This document shows positions 59,828 through 64,000 of a stretch of 64,000 bases of DNA, one piece after another. The translations under genes and the position numbers were made by a program. How positions within the stretch are numbered: position 1 is the first letter of the stretch; each line of letters starts with the position of its first letter. A model generated the notes under the pieces. The model saw only the letters and a program-made list of their open reading frames with translations. It ran no database searches and was not told the origin of the DNA. This DNA is from CBDIDH01 sp965277595 (GTDB lineage: Bacteria; Planctomycetota; Planctomycetia; Isosphaerales; Isosphaeraceae): the NCBI GenBank assembly GCA_965277595.1, contig CBDIDH010000002.1:4278001-4342000 (forward strand), given 5' to 3'.

Positions 59828-60208
59828 ATGGCCAAGAAAGCCGCTCCCAAGGCCGCCGAAAAGCCGGCGCCCGCCCCTCCCAAGCCCGAACCGTCCGCCT
59901 CCAAGGCCAAGGCCGCGACCAAGGCCGAGATCTACACCACCCTGGCCGAGAAAACCGGCCTCGGCAAGAAAGAAATCTCCGGCGTCTTCGATGCCATGAG
60001 CGAGTTGATCGCCAAGGAACTCGGCAAGAAAGGCCCCGGCCAGTTCGTCATTCCCGGCCTGCTCAAGCTCAAGGTCGTCCGCAAGCCCGCGACCAAGGCC
60101 AAGCAGGGTATCAACCCCTTCACCAAGGAGCCGATGACCGTCAAGGCGAAGCCCGCCCGCAACGTCGTCAAGGCCGTCCCGATGAAGGCTCTCAAAGAAC
60201 TGGTCTGA
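59828..60208 (+). CDS. HU-family DNA-binding protein with basic N-terminal tail
   Basis: A 126-aa protein. Residues 1-32 are an Ala/Lys/Pro-rich tail resembling histone tails; from residue 33 (KAEIYTTLAEKTGLGKKEISGVFDAMSELIAKEL) the HU helical dimerisation part follows, then FVIPGLLKLKVVRKPATKAKQGINPFTKEPMTVKAKPARNVVKAVPMKALKEL, the beta arm and C-terminal helix. The usual GFGTF turn is GLLKL here, and the arm's NP-T pattern is kept. It binds and bends DNA non-specifically. It lies between two genes of one ABC transporter on the same strand, with its own spacers of about 300 bases on each side. Confidence 0.9.
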   Translation: MAKKAAPKAAEKPAPAPPKPEPSASKAKAATKAEIYTTLAEKTGLGKKEISGVFDAMSELIAKELGKKGPGQFVIPGLLKLKVVRKPATKAKQGINPFTKEPMTVKAKPARNVVKAVPMKALKELV

Positions 60209-60342
60209 TGGATTGATCGATCGACCCACGTTCCCGGCGACACCCCTTCCCCCCATCAACGCTCAAGCACAGGGCCAACATCACGGCTAACCCTGGCTTG
60301 TCCAGAACGCGACCGCGCGCGGACCGCCACGCGTGCGGTCTT

Positions 60343-60360
60343 GACGTTTCCAGAAACGTC
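60343..60360. promoter_or_regulatory. Perfect 18-bp palindrome, possible operator
   Basis: GACGTTTC (60343-60350) and GAAACGTC (60353-60360) are exact inverted copies around CA. The size and the GAAACG words resemble operators of LacI-family sugar regulators. It lies 32 bases upstream of the predicted permease promoter. No regulator gene is present in the window. Confidence 0.5.
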
Positions 60361-60391
60361 CGCGGAAAGTCTCCACCCGTCCGACAAGATT

Positions 60392-60420
60392 CTGGAATTC
60401 GCCTTCAGACCCGTTAAGAT
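60392..60420 (+). promoter_or_regulatory. Predicted promoter of the permease gene
   Basis: CTGGAA at 60392-60397 and TAAGAT at 60415-60420, spaced 17 bases. It lies 125 bases before the permease ATG and just downstream of the 18-bp palindrome. The rest of the 337-base spacer shows nothing else. Confidence 0.4.
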
Positions 60421-60545
60421 CGGGGGATTCCAAGGCGAATCTTCGGCGCGGCGAACGCTCAGGCGGCTTTCGGTCTCGCGTCGCGTCTCGTTCGAGTCGA
60501 ACGCCCGACATTCATCCACCCATCAAGACCGACAGCAGACACCAA

Positions 60546-61565
60546 ATGGACGACGCTCGCGCTCCCCGTTCGATGCCCGTGGCGACCCTGATCTCGGTCG
60601 CGAAGGCCCCCGAGTTCAGCCTCTTCGTGGGGATCGCCGTGGCTCTCTCGGTGATTTATGGGCTCGACCGGACAGGGTCGTTCTTCTCTGTGGATTCAGG
60701 TCGGTTGATGCTCCATCAGATCGCCCTTTACGGCGTCCTCGCCGTCGGCGCGGCGGTCGTGATCATCTCGGGAGGCATTGACCTCTCGATCGGGTCGGTC
60801 ATCGCGCTCTCGTCGATCGTCTGCGTGAAGCTGCTCACGGTCTGGCTCCGCGACGCCGCAACCAACCCCGGACCTCCCAGTCTTCCGATCGTCATCCTGG
60901 CGATTTCCCTGACGCTCTTGATGGGCCTCGCGGTGGGGCTCTTGCATGCCTTGATGATTAATTCCTTCCGACTTCCGCCGTTCATCGCCACCCTGGCGAC
61001 GATGGCCGGCTTTCGCAGTCTCGCGGCCATCATAAGCGGCAACAAGACGATCACGATGAAGTACGACGTCTTCCGGGTCTTCGGCAACAATCCGTGGGTC
61101 ACCCTGGGAATCTTCGCCGCCGTGGCCGCCACCCTCAGCCTGATGATGGGGACCACAGTCCTCGGCCGACACCTCTTCGCGCTCGGCGGCAACGAGACCG
61201 CCGCCCGGCTCAGCGGCCTGCCGACCCGACGCCTCAAGGCCGTCGCCTATGCGATTTCCGGGATGCTCGCGGCCCTTGGCGGCATTCTCTTCGCCGGCCG
61301 AGGAGGCGCGGCCGACCCCCGCCTTGGAATCGGCTATGAGCTGATCGCGATCACCGCGGCGGTCGTCGGCGGTTGCAGCCTCTCCGGCGGGGTCGGCTCG
61401 ATCCGGGGGACCGTCCTCGGTCTGATCTTGATCCAGATCGTCATCAAGGCGACCGGTCAGCTTGCTCCGCAAGGAATCGACAGCACGCAGGTTGAAGGTC
61501 TGGTCCTGGGAACGGTCGTCGTGCTCGCCGTGGCGTTCAATCAGCGCTTCCGCGGCCGGGGCTGA
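60546..61565 (+). CDS. Ribose-type ABC transporter permease (RbsC family)
   Basis: A 339-aa integral membrane protein with about eight to ten hydrophobic helices. The BPD_transp_2 signature is clear: VVIISGGIDLSIGSVIALSSI, LPPFIATLATMAGFRSLAAIISG, LFALGGNETAARLSGLPTRRLKAVAYAISGMLAALGGILFAGR and IGYELIAITAAVVGGCSLSGGVGSIRGTVLGLILI. It forms the channel for the sugar delivered by the lipoprotein encoded at 58444. No ATP-binding subunit gene is in the window on either side, so it must be supplied from elsewhere. The RCK channel gene follows after 4 bases. Confidence 0.93.
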   Translation: MDDARAPRSMPVATLISVAKAPEFSLFVGIAVALSVIYGLDRTGSFFSVDSGRLMLHQIALYGVLAVGAAVVIISGGIDLSIGSVIALSSIVCVKLLTVWLRDAATNPGPPSLPIVILAISLTLLMGLAVGLLHALMINSFRLPPFIATLATMAGFRSLAAIISGNKTITMKYDVFRVFGNNPWVTLGIFAAVAATLSLMMGTTVLGRHLFALGGNETAARLSGLPTRRLKAVAYAISGMLAALGGILFAGRGGAADPRLGIGYELIAITAAVVGGCSLSGGVGSIRGTVLGLILIQIVIKATGQLAPQGIDSTQVEGLVLGTVVVLAVAFNQRFRGRG

Positions 61566-61569
61566 CGTC

Positions 61570-62733
61570 ATGAACCTGCCGGAGACCGACCGGCCCGGCG
61601 ACTCGCGAATGCCCTGGCGGTTCCGCCGCCTCATGGGTCTGGCTCGAAGGCGACAACTCCGAAGGCTCGACGCCCAGCGCCGGGCTCGACGCGCCCGGGT
61701 CGAGCCGAAGGCGGTCGATCCGCCCCTCTGGCGACGCCCCTCGGTCCAGCCGGTGATTCACGGAATCGCCGCCCTGGCGTTCGTGGTCGTCCTCGGAATT
61801 GTGGGTTATCTGGCCCTGGGCTGGAACCTTTCCGACGCCATTTACATGGTCGTGATCACCGTCGCGGGAATCGGCTATGGCGAGGTCCGACCGGTCCAGA
61901 CGCCCGCCGAGCGGGCGCACACGATCATCATCATCACCCTGGGGCGGCTTGCCGTCGGTTACACGCTCGCCCGGTTCATCCAGTTTCTGACCGAAGGCGA
62001 GATCCAGAACCTTGTGGGGCACCACCGCATGCGGCTCCAGATCGAGACCCTGAAAGGACATACGGTCGTTGCCGGTTACGGCCGGGTCGGCGAACTCGTC
62101 TGCGATGAGTTGGCCGATGCCGAGTTACCCTTCGTCGTCATCGAACAGACCGCCGAGACGATTCCCGAGATCGAGGGTAAGGGATATCTTTATGTCCTCG
62201 GCGATGCGACCGAGGAGAAGACCCTCAGCGACGCGGGTCTTTTACGGGCGAAGACCCTGGTCACGGTCATGCCCAACGATGCCGCCAACGTTTTCATCAC
62301 GCTGACGGCCCGCCAGATGGCCCCTACAGTCAAGATCGTGGCGCGTGCTGAGTTGCCGAGCACCCAGAAGAAGCTCAGGCAGGCCGGGGCCGATCACGTC
62401 ATCTTGCCCGCCCTGATCGGTGCTCACCGGATCGTCTCGCTCTTGACGAACCCCACGGCCGTCGAATTCGCCGAACTCGTGACGCAGCGTTCCAGCCTGG
62501 CCATCGAGATGGATGATATTCCGATCGCCGAGGCAAGCCCTCTCCGTGGCCAGACCCTGCGCCACGCCGACATTGGCCGACGGACCGGGGTCATCGTCAT
62601 CGCCGTGAAACGTGTCGACGGCCGGGTCGAGTTTCCCCCTTCGGGCGATGAACCGCTGGTTCAGGGCGACAGCGTGGTCGTCCTCGGTCGCCGGGCAAAT
62701 CTCGATCAGTTCCGCAACGTCTTCGGCGTCTGA
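61570..62733 (+). CDS. RCK-gated potassium channel (two-helix, TrkA-N and TrkA-C)
   Basis: A 387-aa protein. An Arg-rich cytoplasmic start (LMGLARRRQLRRLDAQRRARRARV) is followed by a membrane helix (AALAFVVVLGIVGYLALG), the pore loop with the selectivity filter ITVAGIGYGEV, and a second helix (IIIITLGRLAVGYTLARFIQFL). The RCK domain begins at HTVVAGYGRVGELVCDELADAELPFVVIEQ, the NAD-binding fold, and the TrkA-C domain closes the protein (SPLRGQTLRHADIGRRTGVIVIAVKR). This is the MthK/Kch type of ligand-gated channel. Its ATG lies 4 bases after the permease stop, suggesting translational coupling although the roles differ. Confidence 0.9.
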   Translation: MNLPETDRPGDSRMPWRFRRLMGLARRRQLRRLDAQRRARRARVEPKAVDPPLWRRPSVQPVIHGIAALAFVVVLGIVGYLALGWNLSDAIYMVVITVAGIGYGEVRPVQTPAERAHTIIIITLGRLAVGYTLARFIQFLTEGEIQNLVGHHRMRLQIETLKGHTVVAGYGRVGELVCDELADAELPFVVIEQTAETIPEIEGKGYLYVLGDATEEKTLSDAGLLRAKTLVTVMPNDAANVFITLTARQMAPTVKIVARAELPSTQKKLRQAGADHVILPALIGAHRIVSLLTNPTAVEFAELVTQRSSLAIEMDDIPIAEASPLRGQTLRHADIGRRTGVIVIAVKRVDGRVEFPPSGDEPLVQGDSVVVLGRRANLDQFRNVFGV

Positions 62734-62763
62734 TCGGTGGATTCAGGCAGCTTTCCGACGATC

Positions 62764-62883
62764 TCAACCCTTCCAGACGGCATAGGCCATCCAGCAGACG
62801 ATCACGATGGCGACCACCGAGAGAAAGGCGGAGCTATCGAAGAACCGCATCATCGGTTCGAGCGGATTTTCAGCTTGCGGCAC
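62764..62883 (-). CDS. Small membrane protein, 39 residues
   Basis: A short frame from GTG at 62883 to TGA at 62764 encodes a polar start (PQAENPLEP), two methionines, then MRFFDSSAFLSVVAIVIVCWMAYAVWKG, a single membrane helix ending in Trp-Lys-Gly. GAGG lies 9 bases before the GTG; the internal ATG codons at 62853 or 62850 are alternative starts. It follows prmC on the same strand after 147 bases. Small single-helix proteins like this are common but not annotated; function unknown. Confidence 0.5.
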   Translation of the reverse strand: MPQAENPLEPMMRFFDSSAFLSVVAIVIVCWMAYAVWKG

Positions 62884-63030
62884 AAAGAGCCTCGTTTGCG
62901 GCGGAGCCGCGTGGGAGATGGTTGTCTCCCGAGTTTACCACCGCGACAAGGTTGTGAGCAATTTTTAAAATTCCAGATTTTCTTGTTTTTTGATTTTTCC
63001 GCGAAAACCCGTCACTTTCCGATCTTTCGA

Positions 63031-63987
63031 TCAGTCTCGGGTCGCTCGCACGACCCTCGGATGATTCGCATGGTCGCGGACCGTCGGGGCCACTTTCCAT
63101 CCGGGTCGAGCCGCGAGCAAGGCACGCACGGCCGCTTCTTGATCGGAACCGATCTCCAAAATGAGATGTCCGCCATGCTTCAAAAGGGGCACGGCCTGTT
63201 CGATCAGGCTGGCCACCACCCGAAGGCCATCGCCGCCGCCGTCGAGAGCGAGATGAGGCTCAAAGTCGCGAACCCCCGGGTCGAGCGTGGCGATGACCGA
63301 AGTCGGGATATACGGGGGATTCGAGACGATCACGTCAAAAGGCCCCTCAACCGCGACAGGCTCAAGCAGGTGGCCCGCCTTGAAGGTGAGGCGGCTGGCC
63401 AGGCCCAACGACTCGGCATTGGCCAGGGCCACGGCGAGCGCCTCGGGACTGATGTCGGTGGCGAACCAGCGCGAGCTTTTGTGCTCGTGGGCACAGGCCA
63501 GGGCCAGGCAACCCGAGCCGGTCCCGACATCCACGCAGACGGGATTTTCCAGCGAACCGGCGACGGCGAGAAACTCGACGACGACGAATTCCGAGTCCGG
63601 CCGAGGGATCAAAACCGCTGGACTGACGGTCAGCGGCAGCGAGTAAAATTCCTTCCGGCCGACGAGGTAGGCGACGGGGGTTCCCTCGGCCCGTCGTCGA
63701 ACGAGAGCCTTGAAATCGGCGAGCACGCGCGGGCTCGCCTCTTCCTCGAAGTGGGTGTAAAGCTGAACCCTCTGCCAGCCGAGAACCTTCGCGAGCAGGA
63801 CCTCGGTATCGAGCCGGGCGCTTTCTGAACCATGCTTTTGAAGATAATCCGTCGTCCAGGTGAGCAAACGCTTGATCGTCCAGCGATCACCCGCGTCGTC
63901 GGTTGAGGACGCCGAGGTTGGCGGCGGGGGCGCGGGGAGTGAGACGGCCGAAGGCCACGACCGGCTATTGGCGCGGGGGCTGCTCAC
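63031..63987 (-). CDS. prmC: Release factor glutamine methyltransferase
   Basis: An about 318-aa SAM-dependent methyltransferase that methylates the GGQ glutamine of release factors RF1 and RF2. The N-terminal helical domain (WTIKRLLTWTTDYLQKHGSESARLDTEVLLAKVLG) and PVAYLVGRKEFYSLPLTVSPAVLIPRPDSE are PrmC hallmarks; VDVGTGSGCLALA binds SAM and SNPPYIP is the catalytic NPPY motif. GTG at 63987 has no clear ribosome site, and the frame stays open to the right window edge, so the true start may lie outside. Its first 30 residues are a Ser/Pro-rich stretch not seen in most relatives. Confidence 0.9.
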   Translation of the reverse strand: MSSPRANSRSWPSAVSLPAPPPPTSASSTDDAGDRWTIKRLLTWTTDYLQKHGSESARLDTEVLLAKVLGWQRVQLYTHFEEEASPRVLADFKALVRRRAEGTPVAYLVGRKEFYSLPLTVSPAVLIPRPDSEFVVVEFLAVAGSLENPVCVDVGTGSGCLALACAHEHKSSRWFATDISPEALAVALANAESLGLASRLTFKAGHLLEPVAVEGPFDVIVSNPPYIPTSVIATLDPGVRDFEPHLALDGGGDGLRVVASLIEQAVPLLKHGGHLILEIGSDQEAAVRALLAARPGWKVAPTVRDHANHPRVVRATRD

Positions 63988-64000
63988 CGGAGGCTGAGAC

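Overview
This 64 kb window is GC-rich chromosomal DNA that looks like a planctomycete, most likely of the Isosphaeraceae (Singulisphaera/Paludisphaera/Tautonia relatives). The clearest markers are a cytochrome-domain PSCyt1-DUF1549-DUF1553 protein followed by a DUF1501 protein (40090-44934), a DUF1080 protein, a HEAT/TPR-like protein with a C-terminal Hint domain, a MoxR-DUF58-transglutaminase operon, a bacterial CDC48-type double AAA ATPase, and biosynthetic genes scattered singly (hisI, purM, nadB) instead of in operons. The assignment is inferred from gene content; no rRNA or tRNA gene was seen.

Layout. 1-2.7 kb: three glycosyltransferases (the first cut by the window edge). 3.0-7.7 kb: MoxR, DUF58 and TgpA-like transglutaminase operon. 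7.8-12.8 kb: YchF-like GTPase, LysM protein, tail-specific protease with a good terminator, and an NAD-dependent epimerase. 13.1-19.0 kb: a compact cluster with a WXG100-like protein, a coiled-coil protein, a 68-aa protein and a 1373-aa FtsK/SpoIIIE ATPase; this resembles the core of a type VII (ESX/Ess) secretion system. 19.0-23.6 kb: methyltransferase, tRNA dihydrouridine synthase, Uma2 nuclease and aldehyde dehydrogenase. 23.6-28.2 kb, minus strand: hisI, a class V aminotransferase, serA, then two TIR-domain genes directly behind serA, the second interrupted by a one-base frameshift. 28.7-36.5 kb: CDC48-like ATPase, a small membrane protein, myo-inositol oxygenase, a YjhG-type sugar-acid dehydratase, two small membrane proteins and a metallophosphoesterase.

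36.9-48.4 kb: HEAT-Hint protein, DUF1080, PSD1/DUF1501 pair, lipoate ligase-like protein, small cytochrome c, purM and a second Uma2 protein. 48.7-55.4 kb: one giant 2235-aa membrane-anchored protein whose middle consists of about 60 copies of a Q/N/G/K/P/D repeat, with a near-perfect 309-bp internal duplication. 55.5-64 kb: nadB, an HD-domain phosphohydrolase, a ribose-type ABC transporter (binding lipoprotein and permease separated by an HU-like gene, no ATPase in view), a RCK-gated potassium channel, a 39-aa membrane protein and prmC at the edge.

Two families of short inverted-repeat elements sit in intergenic DNA: one built on (TTGGTCAT)n at 517, 12880 and 58183, the other built on CTTTGTCCT/CTTTGCCCT words at 14636 and 28421. 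The observations most worth following are the type VII-like cluster, the TIR gene pair behind serA, the giant repeat protein and the dispersed palindromic elements.
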